64,000 bases of DNA, taken from the NCBI GenBank assembly GCA_020632955.1, contig JACKEO010000019.1:16210-80209 (forward strand). The letters are read 5' to 3'. Below the pieces are notes generated by a model that had not been told where the DNA came from, ran no database searches, and saw only the letters and a list, made by a program, of their open reading frames with translations. The stretch is from Alphaproteobacteria bacterium (GTDB lineage Bacteria; Myxococcota_A; UBA796; GCA-2862545). A program made the translations under genes and the position numbers. Below, piece by piece: positions 46,201 through 54,856 of the stretch (positions are counted from its first letter, which is position 1; each line of letters opens with the position of its first letter).

Positions 46201-49200
46201 GATCGCAGATCCGGTAGACGAGGCTGTCGGTGGTCTGGTCGCCGCCGAGGTGGGTGTAGGCCAACCCGCCGGGCTCGACCTCCACCGACCCATGGGTGGG
46301 CCCGCTCACCACCGTGAGCCCGGCGCTCAGCAGCGTGGAGTCGGGGTCGGTGTCGTTGGCGAGCACGTTGGCCGCCCGGGTGCCGTCCTCCTCGACGTCC
46401 AGCGTGTCGTCCACGGCCTCCGGCGGGTCGTTGACCGCCGCGATCGACAGCGCGACCGACACGGACACGCAGGCGCCCTCCGGGTCGCACACCCGCGCCA
46501 CCAGGCTGTCGGTGCGCGTCTCGCTGCCGTCGTGGGTGTAGGAGAGCTGGGTGCCATCGACCGACGCGACGCCGCGCGTGGGCGCGGTGGTGACCGTCAC
46601 GGTGCCCGACGTGAGGTCGGAGTCGACGTCGGTGGCGAGCTGGTGGACCGAGGCGACGAGGGTGCCGCCCTCGGCGAGCGCGAGCGTGGGGTCGAGCGCC
46701 TCGGGCGTGTCGTTGCGGTCGCTCACCGTCAGGGTGACCGTGGCCGTGTCGCACAGCGGCCCGGCGTCGCACACCGTGTAGACGAAGCTGTCCTCGTCGT
46801 CCTCGCAGCCGTCGTGGACGTAGCGCAGGCCGGTGGCGGTGGGGCTGACGGTGCCGCAGGCCGGCCCCGTGGTGACGGTGATCCCGCCGATCGTGAGCGT
46901 GGAGTCGACGTCGCCGTCGTTGGCGAGCACGTCGATCACGACGGCGCCGTCCTCGACGACGTCGGCGGTGTCGTCCTCGGCTTCAGGCGGGTCGTTCACC
47001 GGGCGGATGTCGATCGTGAGCGTGGACGAGGTGCACACGGTGGGCGCGGCCACCTCGCAGACGTGGAAGGTGAGCGTGTCCTGGTCGGACTCGTCACCGT
47101 GGTGGTGGTAGGAGACGAAGGTCTCGTCCTTCGAGGGTGCCTTCACCTCGCCGTACGCGCCATCGTCGTCCCACGTGACCTGCAGGGCGAGGCCCTCGGG
47201 GTCGGTGGCCACGGGCGGCGATGTCAGGCGCACGACACCGCCTTCGTCCACCTCGAGCGTGTAGGGCTCGGTGATCGGAGGGTCGTTGACCGGCGACACC
47301 GCGATCCGCACGACGGCGGTGTCGCAGCTCCCCGCCGGGTCGCACACCTCGTACGTGAACGTGTCGCTCTCCTCCTCGCCGCCGAGGTGGGCGTAGACCA
47401 CGGTGCCGTCGGGCTGCACGTCGGCCGTGCCGTACGTGGGGTCGCCGACGATCGTGGGCAGCTCGAGGTCGGAGTCGGGGTCCTCGTCGTTGGCCCGCAC
47501 GTCGATCACGACGCTGGCACCCTCGTCGACGGTGGCGAGGTCGTCGACGGCCTCGGGCGGGTCGTCGACGGCGTGCACGGTGATCCGCACCGTGGCCGTG
47601 TCGCACTGCGCGGCGTCGTCGCAGATCTCGTAGACGAACAGGTCCTCGTCGTTCTCGTCGCCGAAGTGGTTGTACACGACCTGGCCTTCGTCGACCTCCG
47701 CACTCCCGTTCACCGGCGCCTGGGTGATCGCCAGGGAGGCGAGGTCGAAGCGCTGCTCGGGGTCGACGTCGTTGAGCAGCACGTCGATGTACACCTCGCC
47801 GTCCTCGTCCACCTCGGCGTCGTCGTCGTTCGCGGTGGGTTCGAGGTTCACCTCGGTGACGGTGATGTACACGGTGGCGGTGGCCTGACGGTTGGGCTCT
47901 CCCAGGTCCTGGATCGTGTAGGTGAAGCTGTCGTCGGAGGCGTCGATCCCGTCGTGGGTGTAGCGGATGCCGTCGCCGTCGATCTGGAACGTGCCGTGCT
48001 GCGGCGCGTCACCGAGGATCAGGCCTGCGCCCGACAGCGTCGAGTCGTCGTCGGTGTCGTTGCCGAGCACCGAGAACACCACGTCGCCGCCCTGGTCGAT
48101 CGCGACGTGGTCGTCCCGCGCCACCGGGGCGTCGTTGAGCAGCGTGATCGTGACGGTGAGCACGCCGCTGCGGCAGGCGCCCTTGTCGTCGCACACGCGG
48201 TAGCCGACGCGGTCGGTGGTGGCCTCGTCGTCGCCACCGTGCTGATAGGCGATGCCGTAGCCGTTCGTCGCTCCGGGCAGGGACACCACGGACGCGGTGC
48301 CCTTGGAGGGGTGGGGCTGGACCCGGGTGAAGGTGGCGGCCGACAGGTCGCTGTCGGGGTCGAGGTCGTTGGCCAGCACGTCCACGGTGCCGCTGCCGTC
48401 CTCGTCGACCGTGAGCGCGTCCGCCACCGTGGTGGGCGCGTCGTTGGTGGGCCGGATGGTGAGCACGACCGTGGCCTGGTCGCAGCGACCGCCGTTCGGC
48501 TCGCACACCTCGTACACGAGGCTGTCCTGCAGGGGATCGTCGGCGCCGCGGTGGCTGTAGATCATGAAGCCGCTGGCGTTCGTCGTCGCGGTACCGAGCG
48601 TGGGTGGCGTGACGATGCGCAGGGTCGACACGTCGAGCCCCTCCTCGTCGACGTCGTTGTGGGTGAGCGGCGCACCGAGGATCGCACCTTCGGACACGGT
48701 GTAGGCGTCGTCACGGGCATTCGGGGGATCGTCGACGAGCGTGATGGTGATCGACACGATCGCCGGATCGCACCCGTTCACCCCGCACACCTCGTAGGCG
48801 AAGCTGTCGCTCTGGGTCGGCGTGATCGCGGGGTTGCCGAGGCCGTCGTGCTCGTAGGTGATCCCGCTCGCGTCCACGGTGGCGGTGCCGTGCGACGGCT
48901 GCGACAGCAGCGAGACGGCGTCGTAGGTCAGCGTGGTGTCGGGGTCGGTGTCGTTGTCGAGCACCGTGAGCAGCACGACGTCGCCCTCGAACACGCCGGT
49001 GATCGTGTCGTCGTTGGCCTGTGGGCGATCGTCGTAGGGCGTCACCGTGAGCGTCACGGTGGCGGTGCCGCAGCGCCCGTCGGCGTCGCAGGCCTGGTAG
49101 GTGAAGCTGTCGGTCTCGTCGTCGCCGCCGTCGTGCACGTAGCGGAGGTAGGACGGGCCGACGTCCACCTCCCCGTGCTCGGGGTCGGAGGCGACGGTGA

Positions 49201-52200
49201 CGTCGGCGTACAGCAGCTCGTCGTCGTCGGTGTCGTTGGCGAGCACGTCGATGTCGACCGAGCCGTCCTCGGCGACCGTGGCGACGTCGTCGACGACCGT
49301 CGGCGGCTCCAGGCGCACGCCGACGATCACGTGCGTCTCGTGGGGGTGACCGGCGAACCCGCCGTAGGTCCACGGGCCGTGCACCTGCGGGTGACCGTCT
49401 TCGGGGAGGTAGCGGTAGCGTGCACGCCAGTGGTGGGGACCATCGTCGAGGTTGCGCACCGTGTTCGCGTGGGACGCGCCGCTGACCAGGGTCTCGCGCG
49501 GGGCGCCGGTGGACGTGCCGACGCCGTCGAACGGGACGTCGATCGGCTTGATCTCGACCTCCATCGTCATGTGCGTGCGGCCGTAGGGCGACCGCTGGTA
49601 GGTGTGGAACCGGGCCGAGCCGCGCGCCTCGCTGGTGCCGCCGGGCTGCACGGTGACGACCGCTTCCGGCAGGACCGACCGGGTGCGGTTCGGGAAGGGA
49701 TGCGGATCGTTGCCGTCCCCGGCGTTGCCCAGGAAGACACCGCGGCCCGCCACGTAGAGGTCGTCGAAGCCGTCGCCGTCGACGTCGCCCAGCGTGCCGA
49801 ACGGCGCATCTGCGTTCGTGAGCGTCCAGCCAGCCGCGGTGCTCAATCCCGACGCGCTGCCCAGGTACAGGTCGAGCTGCCTGTCATGGAGCACGAGCAC
49901 GTCGCCATGGCCGTCGGCATCGACGTCGCCGGCGCCCGCGATCCAGGCGGCGGTGGTGCTCCAGGCCTCGGTCTCGGGCACGCCCGTGTCGTCGCCGTGG
50001 AACACGAGGACCGCGTCGCCCATCAGCGTGGCGACGTCGGCGTGGCCATCGCCGTTGACGTCGCCGATCGCGAACAGTCCGTCCGCGCGCCACGTCCGTG
50101 CCTCGACCAGCCGGTCGTTGCGCTGACCGCGGTACAAGGAGGCCTCGTGCACGGAGGACGCGTCGAGGAGCGCGCGGCTCTCCCACGCGCCCAGGTCGGG
50201 GAGCCCGTCGCCGTCCACGTCGCCCAGGGGGAGGGCAGCGAGCGCCCTCGGCGCGGCGTCGCTCGTGTGGGGCCACCGGTGGCTCATGGCGACGGACCAC
50301 ACCTCGCCCGGGCCGCTCTCGCCCCCCGCATGCAGGTGGATCTCGTGCAGGTCGAACGGCTCCCCGGCGATGGACGTCGTCTCCGCGGTGACGTCGACGA
50401 CGTCGGCGTACCCGTCGCCGTTGGCGTCCAGGCCCACCGCGTCCGCGTACGACGGGCCAGGGGTGGACGTGGCGCCGCCGTAGACGAGCTGCTGGCCGGC
50501 GAAGAGGTCGCCGAAGCTGTCGCCGTCGACGTCACCGGCGGGGCGGGTGGGGCCGTCGAACCCGGCCCAGGGGGGGCCGCTGAGGCCGCCCTTGCCCCCG
50601 AGGTAGATGTGGCCGTCGAGCCAGGCGTCGTCGATGCCGTCGCCATTGACGTCGCCCACCGGGCCCACGTCGGTGGCGCTGCGTGAGGGGGTGCGCGCGG
50701 GCAGGGAGGGGCCGCCGAGGAACACGAACGCGCCGCCCCCGTCGTCGACGCCCCCATCGAACTTGTAGGCACCGGCGATCACGTCGGTGTAGCCGTCGCC
50801 GTCGACGTCGCCGGCACAGGCCACCGAGGTGCCGAGGCGGTCGCCCTGGCCGCCGACGGTGGTGAAGTCCGGGGTGGTGGACGGGCCGCTGGCACGACCG
50901 AAGTAGACGTCGATCCGCCCGGTGCCCGGCGTGGTGCCGTCGTGCCAGCCTGGCGTTCCGACCACCACATCGGCGTATCCATCGCCGTTGACGTCCCCTG
51001 CGCTGGCGACGCCACGGCCCATCTGGGCGAGCTCCTGGCCCGACGTCACCGTCCACGCCGTGGTGGTCTGCACGCCGTCGGCGCCGCCGTAGTGGATCGA
51101 GACCCGACCCTCGCTCCCGACGCCCGCGCTGGCGAGCGGTTCTGCGAAGAGGATGTCGGCGAACGCGTCGCCGTTGACGTCGCCTGCGGCGGCCACCGCC
51201 CTGACGCCGGCACGACCGCCCTCCCACACCGGGGTGCTGGCGAAGCTCGTCCCGTCGCCGAGGAACACGCGCGGTCCGTTGGTGTCGGCGATGTCGCTCC
51301 CGACGATCAGGTCGGGATGGCCGTCCCGGTTGACGTCGCCCGCGCCCGCCACGGCGATGCCCGCGTGGTGGTCGGCGCCGAGGCCGTTCCACGCCCAGAG
51401 CGCGGCGGCGGTCAAGCCGTCGGGTCCCCCCGCGAAGACGAACACGCGGCCTTCGCCGCCCGCCGAGATGTCGTAGTAGGGCGCGCCGACCACGATGTCG
51501 GTGTAGCCGTCGTCGTTGAGGTCACCGACGGTCGCGACCGAGAGCCCGAACCAGGCGCTTCGCCCGCCGCCGGCCCCCCGGACCCAGGCGGGCGTGTTCG
51601 AGAGGCCCGACGGGCCCCCGTGGTACGCGTAGCAGAAGCCCTGCTTGTCGGCGGCGACCGAGCGCCACGGCGCGCAGACCACGACGTCGCCGTAGCCGTC
51701 GCCGTTCAGGTCGCCCCCGCCCGTCACCGCCCACCCGAAGCGGGCGTCCGCCTGGTCGCCCTCCGCCGTCCAGGCCGGGGTGGTCGACAGCCCCCCCGCG
51801 CTGCCGTGGAACACGAAGGCCTTGCCCTGGTCGGTGAGGTCGCCGTCGTACAGGTTGGCGCCCACGATCACGTCGCCGTAGCCGTCGCCGTTCACGTCGC
51901 CGGCCCACGAGACCGAGATCCCGAACTGGCTGTCGGGATCGGTGCCCTCCAGCACGGCGTGGACCGGCGTGAGGATCGGGTCGATCGTGATCGGCGCGCG
52001 GGCACCGGTGTCGTCGACGGCCACCCGCAGGCCGTCCGGCGAGGCCTCGAGCCACACGGGCAGCGCGCGGCGGTCGGCATCCCAGGCGCTGAGATGGCCG
52101 TAGGTGAGCTGGGACGTGCCGGACGTCAGGGTGGCGTCGTCGGCGTCGTCGGCGAGGGTGGCGGTGGCGCCGGTGATCGCGATGTCGACGACGAGCGGGC

Positions 52201-52693
52201 CGCCCCCGGGAGGCAGCGCGTGCACCGTCCAGCCCTGCTCCAGCCCCCGCGGGTCGTTGACCCACCACTCGACGACGTCGGCGTGCGCGATCTCGGCGCG
52301 GCGGAGGCACGCGCCGTCGGCGTCGAGACGGTCCGACGCACACGCGCCGACGCGTGGCGTGCCGGCCGTGAGCGGCAGGAGTGCGCCGTCCCGGCCCCAT
52401 GCCTGCGTGCGCAGCGTGACCGTCGTCGTGCGCGCCGTGAGCCGTTCGCGTGGCTGGCGCTGCACGGCCACCGCGCCGTCGTCGCCGAACACCGCGACGA
52501 GGTCGTGCCGCGGGTTGGCGAAGCGGAGCGGCCCCTCGGCGCGGAGCTGGTAGGCGTCGGCGTCGATGGTGGCCCGGGCGGCATCGAGCCAGGCGGGGTC
52601 GAGGGGAGCGGAGGTGGGGGGAGCCTCCGAGGGGGCGCAGGCCGCGACGGCGAGCGCGATGCCAGCGACGGTCCGGTTGAGGTTGCCCGACAC
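43292..52693 (-). CDS. 3,133-aa surface protein: FG-GAP propellers, 18 cadherin-like repeats, MYXO-CTERM
   Basis: The start is GTG at 52693, because GAGGAGG lies 4-5 nt upstream and the signal peptide with lipobox AVAAC (Cys19) begins there; an ATG 14 codons upstream is in frame but spans the ribosome-binding site. Domains in order: N-terminal region to about 250; 14 FG-GAP/integrin-like repeats (GDVNGDGY.DV, about 260-985); 18 cadherin-like repeats of about 96 residues (VDEG....DVLANDxDPDS, about 1130-2820); a PKD domain (about 2845-2920); an Ig-like domain; TSP3 Asp-rich repeats; and a MYXO-CTERM tail with CGCATG, a hydrophobic stretch and an Arg run. It is probably a calcium-stiffened adhesin. 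Having both a lipobox and a C-terminal sorting signal is unusual. Confidence 0.88.
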   Translation of the reverse strand: MSGNLNRTVAGIALAVAACAPSEAPPTSAPLDPAWLDAARATIDADAYQLRAEGPLRFANPRHDLVAVFGDDGAVAVQRQPRERLTARTTTVTLRTQAWGRDGALLPLTAGTPRVGACASDRLDADGACLRRAEIAHADVVEWWVNDPRGLEQGWTVHALPPGGGPLVVDIAITGATATLADDADDATLTSGTSQLTYGHLSAWDADRRALPVWLEASPDGLRVAVDDTGARAPITIDPILTPVHAVLEGTDPDSQFGISVSWAGDVNGDGYGDVIVGANLYDGDLTDQGKAFVFHGSAGGLSTTPAWTAEGDQADARFGWAVTGGGDLNGDGYGDVVVCAPWRSVAADKQGFCYAYHGGPSGLSNTPAWVRGAGGGRSAWFGLSVATVGDLNDDGYTDIVVGAPYYDISAGGEGRVFVFAGGPDGLTAAALWAWNGLGADHHAGIAVAGAGDVNRDGHPDLIVGSDIADTNGPRVFLGDGTSFASTPVWEGGRAGVRAVAAAGDVNGDAFADILFAEPLASAGVGSEGRVSIHYGGADGVQTTTAWTVTSGQELAQMGRGVASAGDVNGDGYADVVVGTPGWHDGTTPGTGRIDVYFGRASGPSTTPDFTTVGGQGDRLGTSVACAGDVDGDGYTDVIAGAYKFDGGVDDGGGAFVFLGGPSLPARTPSRSATDVGPVGDVNGDGIDDAWLDGHIYLGGKGGLSGPPWAGFDGPTRPAGDVDGDSFGDLFAGQQLVYGGATSTPGPSYADAVGLDANGDGYADVVDVTAETTSIAGEPFDLHEIHLHAGGESGPGEVWSVAMSHRWPHTSDAAPRALAALPLGDVDGDGLPDLGAWESRALLDASSVHEASLYRGQRNDRLVEARTWRADGLFAIGDVNGDGHADVATLMGDAVLVFHGDDTGVPETEAWSTTAAWIAGAGDVDADGHGDVLVLHDRQLDLYLGSASGLSTAAGWTLTNADAPFGTLGDVDGDGFDDLYVAGRGVFLGNAGDGNDPHPFPNRTRSVLPEAVVTVQPGGTSEARGSARFHTYQRSPYGRTHMTMEVEIKPIDVPFDGVGTSTGAPRETLVSGASHANTVRNLDDGPHHWRARYRYLPEDGHPQVHGPWTYGGFAGHPHETHVIVGVRLEPPTVVDDVATVAEDGSVDIDVLANDTDDDELLYADVTVASDPEHGEVDVGPSYLRYVHDGGDDETDSFTYQACDADGRCGTATVTLTVTPYDDRPQANDDTITGVFEGDVVLLTVLDNDTDPDTTLTYDAVSLLSQPSHGTATVDASGITYEHDGLGNPAITPTQSDSFAYEVCGVNGCDPAIVSITITLVDDPPNARDDAYTVSEGAILGAPLTHNDVDEEGLDVSTLRIVTPPTLGTATTNASGFMIYSHRGADDPLQDSLVYEVCEPNGGRCDQATVVLTIRPTNDAPTTVADALTVDEDGSGTVDVLANDLDPDSDLSAATFTRVQPHPSKGTASVVSLPGATNGYGIAYQHGGDDEATTDRVGYRVCDDKGACRSGVLTVTITLLNDAPVARDDHVAIDQGGDVVFSVLGNDTDDDSTLSGAGLILGDAPQHGTFQIDGDGIRYTHDGIDASDDSFTYTIQDLGEPNRQATATVYITVTEVNLEPTANDDDAEVDEDGEVYIDVLLNDVDPEQRFDLASLAITQAPVNGSAEVDEGQVVYNHFGDENDEDLFVYEICDDAAQCDTATVRITVHAVDDPPEAVDDLATVDEGASVVIDVRANDEDPDSDLELPTIVGDPTYGTADVQPDGTVVYAHLGGEEESDTFTYEVCDPAGSCDTAVVRIAVSPVNDPPITEPYTLEVDEGGVVRLTSPPVATDPEGLALQVTWDDDGAYGEVKAPSKDETFVSYHHHGDESDQDTLTFHVCEVAAPTVCTSSTLTIDIRPVNDPPEAEDDTADVVEDGAVVIDVLANDGDVDSTLTIGGITVTTGPACGTVSPTATGLRYVHDGCEDDEDSFVYTVCDAGPLCDTATVTLTVSDRNDTPEALDPTLALAEGGTLVASVHQLATDVDSDLTSGTVTVTTAPTRGVASVDGTQLSYTHDGSETRTDSLVARVCDPEGACVSVSVALSIAAVNDPPEAVDDTLDVEEDGTRAANVLANDTDPDSTLLSAGLTVVSGPTHGSVEVEPGGLAYTHLGGDQTTDSLVYRICDLGDPEGCDTATLTITILLANRAPEPTDDTVTVDEEGTVVVDVLANDTDPDSVLDLAGVTVTSAPVHGTAAVAEGGIRYTHSGVHLPSDTFEYQICDLGRPNECAFATVRVTVSLVDDPPTAVDDTATVDEGASVEIDVLANDVEEETLAPTVTVTTPPQHGTVAFDGVLTYTHLGSDTTSDSLVYTVCDEAEQCDTATVRITVRPVDDPPIAAPDVATVDEGGSVAIDVRANDVDPDSDLEPPSVEVGPTHGTATVQPDGTILYAHFGGEDDGDAFTYEVCDPAGSCDLAEVQITVQRINDPPVALDPTLDVVEGGEVVAPVDLLATDEDSDLTAGTVNLTTAPDHGVATVAGTELTYVHGGGEQDTDGLVVTVCDPEGACVEVVVEVSIAPVNDPPVAVDDSVDIEEGLGGVADVLANDVDPDSTLTHAGLTVLAGPTAGTVRVEAGGLAYTHLGGPETGDSLTYQVCDLGDPDLCDTATLTIHIVPINDAPVATDDALEIDEEGSAVVDVLANDTDADSVLGTDGVTVTSAPAHGSTEVVDGGIRYTHSGAHLPSDSFAYEVCDLGRPNKCATATVIVTVRLVDDPPIAADDVATVEEGGTVDVDVIDNDLEEETPSPTLTITTPPLHGTATLDGLLTYTHDGSDTTSDQLVYTLCDEASQCDTATVTFTILPVNDAPVADAGGPYTVSEGSAPLLDGRGSTDDGGVVHWAWDCGVDSGEGETWVGCGAADEVALTVVLTVTDADGLTGSGSAEIRVVNASPTITSAPIASAVQGTAYVYVLEATDPGVDDVLTWTLVDGPDGMEIVDDELRWTPEQAGSFDVALRLDDGDGGVATQTWAIAVALLDSDGDGIPDDVEGDGDPDGDGVPNSLDEDSDGDGVPDAEEGDRDSDGDGVPDYLDDDREEPGDTGDGVVDTGDGGGDGPDGDGEDAPPACGCATGTGGWAWVALLPWLVRRRRRPSANAAA
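44230..49290 (-). repeat. Cadherin-like coding repeats (18 copies of about 290 bp)
   Basis: The pattern VDEG....VLANDxDPDS...G.A.V...G..Y.H.G....DSF.Y.(V/I)CD recurs 18 times, by eye, across about 5 kb. Some are nearly identical in DNA, for example the copies ending CDLGRPNECA and CDLGRPNKCA and their neighbouring units, suggesting duplication of a block of several repeats. Confidence 0.8.
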
Positions 52694-52953
52694 GCGTCCT
52701 CCTCGAATGTGCTCGGTCGAAGCACGGGGATTCACCGAGTAGCGCCGCGGGTGGCGGCCATGTACTCGCGTTCGGAGGCCGGGAGCGCGCGGCGGAGAAC
52801 GTCGCGAGGAGGTGGATATGGGCGGACCCGCCGGGGCTGCCGTGGAGGCCTGCTCGACTTCCGGATCGGTCGCGCGCGTCGGTCCGGAGTCCTGGCCACC
52901 ACGATCGGCGTGGTCTATGCTCGCCGTCGTCGCGTCCGGAGGGCTGGGGTCCC
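52694..52953. promoter_or_regulatory. Divergent region with three TCCGGA hexamers, candidate TetR operator
   Basis: TCCGGA occurs at 52860-52865, 52883-52888 and 52935-52940. The first two lie in an imperfect inverted repeat (TCCGGATCG and CGGTCCGGA). A TATGCT hexamer at 52916-52921 could be the -10 of the tetR promoter. The spacing and location between divergent genes fit autoregulation plus control of the giant surface-protein gene, but no binding data are implied. Confidence 0.35.
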
Positions 52954-53574
52954 GTGGGCGAGAACTACCGCAGAGCCCCGAAGCAGGCGCGGAGCCAGGA
53001 CCTCGTGGACGCCGTGGTCGACGCTGCAGCGCGACTCCTGGCCGAGGGCGGGTCGACGACGACCAACCACATCGCGGAGACCGCCGGCGTCAGCATCGGA
53101 TCGGTGTACCGGTACTTCGGCACGAAGGACCAGATCTACGAGGCGGTGGCACAGCGCTACGTCGAGCAGCTTGAACCCGTGGTGAACGACGCGCTGCGCC
53201 AGGTGGTCGCCGATCCGTCGCCGGCCACGATCCGGGACGTCCTGGCGCGGTCGCTGCGTACCGAGAACGCGGTGCCCGGCCTGGGCACCGCGCTGAACCG
53301 GCTCCGGCTGCGGGGGGTGACGATCGCGACGCTGGACGCGTTCGAGCGGCGGCTGGAAGACGCGTGGGTGGAGGCGCTCACCGCCGGCGCGCCCGGTCAG
53401 CTGGCGGCGCGCACGCTCTCGCGCGCGGTGATGGGCACGCTCCGCGCCACGCTCGCGCTGAGCCCGCGCGCCATGTACTCGGACGCCTTCGCCACCGAGC
53501 TGGTGGAGCTGATCATGGGGTACCTGGGCGGGCCGTCGTTGGAGAAGGTGCGAGGGGGGGCGGAGGGGCGGTGA
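52954..53574 (+). CDS. TetR-family transcriptional regulator
   Basis: A 206-residue protein. The N-terminal helix-turn-helix reads ...TTNHIAETAGVSIGSVYRYFGTKDQIYEAV (about 36-66), the standard TetR DNA-binding domain; the helical C-terminal part is the ligand/dimer domain without recognised specificity. The GTG start has GGAGGG about 10 nt upstream. It is divergently placed to the 3,133-aa surface-protein gene, so it may regulate that gene; the TCCGGA repeats between them are candidate sites. Confidence 0.88.
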   Translation: MGENYRRAPKQARSQDLVDAVVDAAARLLAEGGSTTTNHIAETAGVSIGSVYRYFGTKDQIYEAVAQRYVEQLEPVVNDALRQVVADPSPATIRDVLARSLRTENAVPGLGTALNRLRLRGVTIATLDAFERRLEDAWVEALTAGAPGQLAARTLSRAVMGTLRATLALSPRAMYSDAFATELVELIMGYLGGPSLEKVRGGAEGR

Positions 53575-53663
53575 CCTGGGTCGCTTCGTCGCCACACGGG
53601 ACGTCGTGGTCACCCCCGCAGCTCGGCCGGACGCCTTCCCTCCTCCGCCGACCCGCTCCCCCC

Positions 53664-54548
53664 CTACAACGGCTCCGCCACCGCGTACCCGGTCCAGTAC
53701 GTCGGCGTCTCCACCAGCAGATCCCCCACCGGCAGCGTGATCGGCTCCCGATCATCGGGCCCGAGGATCAGCTCCACCGGGTCGAACCGGGCGAAGGCCA
53801 CGGGGTCGCCGTGCACCGTGCGACCCACGGCCTCCACCCTCGTCACCCGCACCTGCTGCGACACGAGGTTGAGCAGGCTGCCCTCGAGCACCGCGCGGTC
53901 CTTCGGCTTGCGGACCTCCAGCCGGTCCACCCCCACGCGCACCAGCGTGGGCTCCTGGCGGGCCACGACCGGGGTGGTCGCCAGCACCTCGGCGTGGTGG
54001 AACTCGCCCACGTCGGAGCGCACGAGCACCACGGTGTCCTCGCTCGGGCCGAGCTCGGGCAGGAGCGACTTCCCCTCGGGGCTCGACAGCAGCTTGCCCT
54101 GCGCGTCGTAGAGCGACGCCACCACCGTGGGCCTCGCGATCGGCACCTCGTCGAGGTTCCGGTAGGTCACGAGCCAGAAGGTGCGGCCCTCGGCGTCCAC
54201 GCCCTCCCGCGTGGCGGGCAGCTCGATCTCGGGGTGGCGCTGGATGGCGCTGCGGTCGAGGATCTTGCGGGTGACCTCGCCGGGGGGCGGGCCGGGCGGC
54301 GGGGGCGGCTCCGGCCAGGCCAACCAGAGCAGGCCGCCCAGCAGCGCCACCAGCGCCACGCCCGCCGCGGCGGGCACGAGCAGGCCGCGGGCCCCGGGAT
54401 CGCGCACCGGGGTGCCGGCGATCTCCACCACGGGGACGCTGCCGTCCATCCGCCAGAGGGTGTCGCAGGCATTGCAGCGCCAGCGGGCCTCCTCGACGCG
54501 CCGCGCGTCGGCGGAGCCGCAGACGGGGCAGGTCAGGGTGTCGGCCAT
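53664..54548 (-). CDS. Zinc-ribbon single-pass membrane protein
   Basis: A 294-residue protein: an N-terminal zinc ribbon with CPVC (7-10) and CNAC (25-28), a Pro/Gly-flanked transmembrane segment (about 51-71) and a predicted extracytoplasmic domain rich in beta structure (TFWLVTYRNLDEVPIARPTV..), resembling DUF3426/FxLYD-type proteins. The start overlaps the end of the preceding lipoprotein gene by 16 nt, with GAGGAC just upstream, so the two are co-translated. Its role is unknown; an envelope function is suggested by the operon. Confidence 0.75.
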   Translation of the reverse strand: MADTLTCPVCGSADARRVEEARWRCNACDTLWRMDGSVPVVEIAGTPVRDPGARGLLVPAAAGVALVALLGGLLWLAWPEPPPPPGPPPGEVTRKILDRSAIQRHPEIELPATREGVDAEGRTFWLVTYRNLDEVPIARPTVVASLYDAQGKLLSSPEGKSLLPELGPSEDTVVLVRSDVGEFHHAEVLATTPVVARQEPTLVRVGVDRLEVRKPKDRAVLEGSLLNLVSQQVRVTRVEAVGRTVHGDPVAFARFDPVELILGPDDREPITLPVGDLLVETPTYWTGYAVAEPL

Positions 54549-54856
54549 GCGGTCCTCGTGCTGGTGGGGGCGGGGCCCGTGTCGGTGGGGCGGCCGAAGC
54601 AGATCGCCTGGGCCGTGCTGTCGTCGCGGATGCAGGTGGCGTCGGCCGTGCTGCACCAGGTGCCGTAGTAGGCGAGCAGCGGCGTGCGGTCGGTGATGCA
54701 GTCGGCGTGGTCGAGGGCCTCGGGCTCGAAGCGACAGGCCTCGGCGTCGCGCAGGGCGTCGCGGCGTGCGGCGCGCACCCGGCGCTCGCAGTCGCCCACG
54801 GTGAGGCAGCCGCCCGCCAGCACGGCGCAGAGTCCGAGGACCACCAGGCGACTCAC
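54533..54856 (-). CDS. Small Cys-rich lipoprotein
   Basis: A 107-residue protein starting at a GTG that overlaps the preceding gene's stop in GTGA; GAGGAG lies 7 nt upstream. A lipobox near LAGGC (Cys17) and at least six further Cys (CERRV, CRFE, CITD, CSTAD, CIRDD, CFGR) suggest an exported, disulfide-rich protein. The stop at 54533 overlaps the zinc-ribbon gene's start. I do not recognise the family. Confidence 0.7.
   Translation of the reverse strand: MSRLVVLGLCAVLAGGCLTVGDCERRVRAARRDALRDAEACRFEPEALDHADCITDRTPLLAYYGTWCSTADATCIRDDSTAQAICFGRPTDTGPAPTSTRTAWPTP

Noticed and set aside
43271..50686. A 2,471-codon open frame on the plus strand, opposite the FG-GAP/cadherin-like gene.
   Set aside because: Its His/Val/Gly/Arg-rich composition is the antisense image of Asp/Val-rich repeats; no domain is recognisable.
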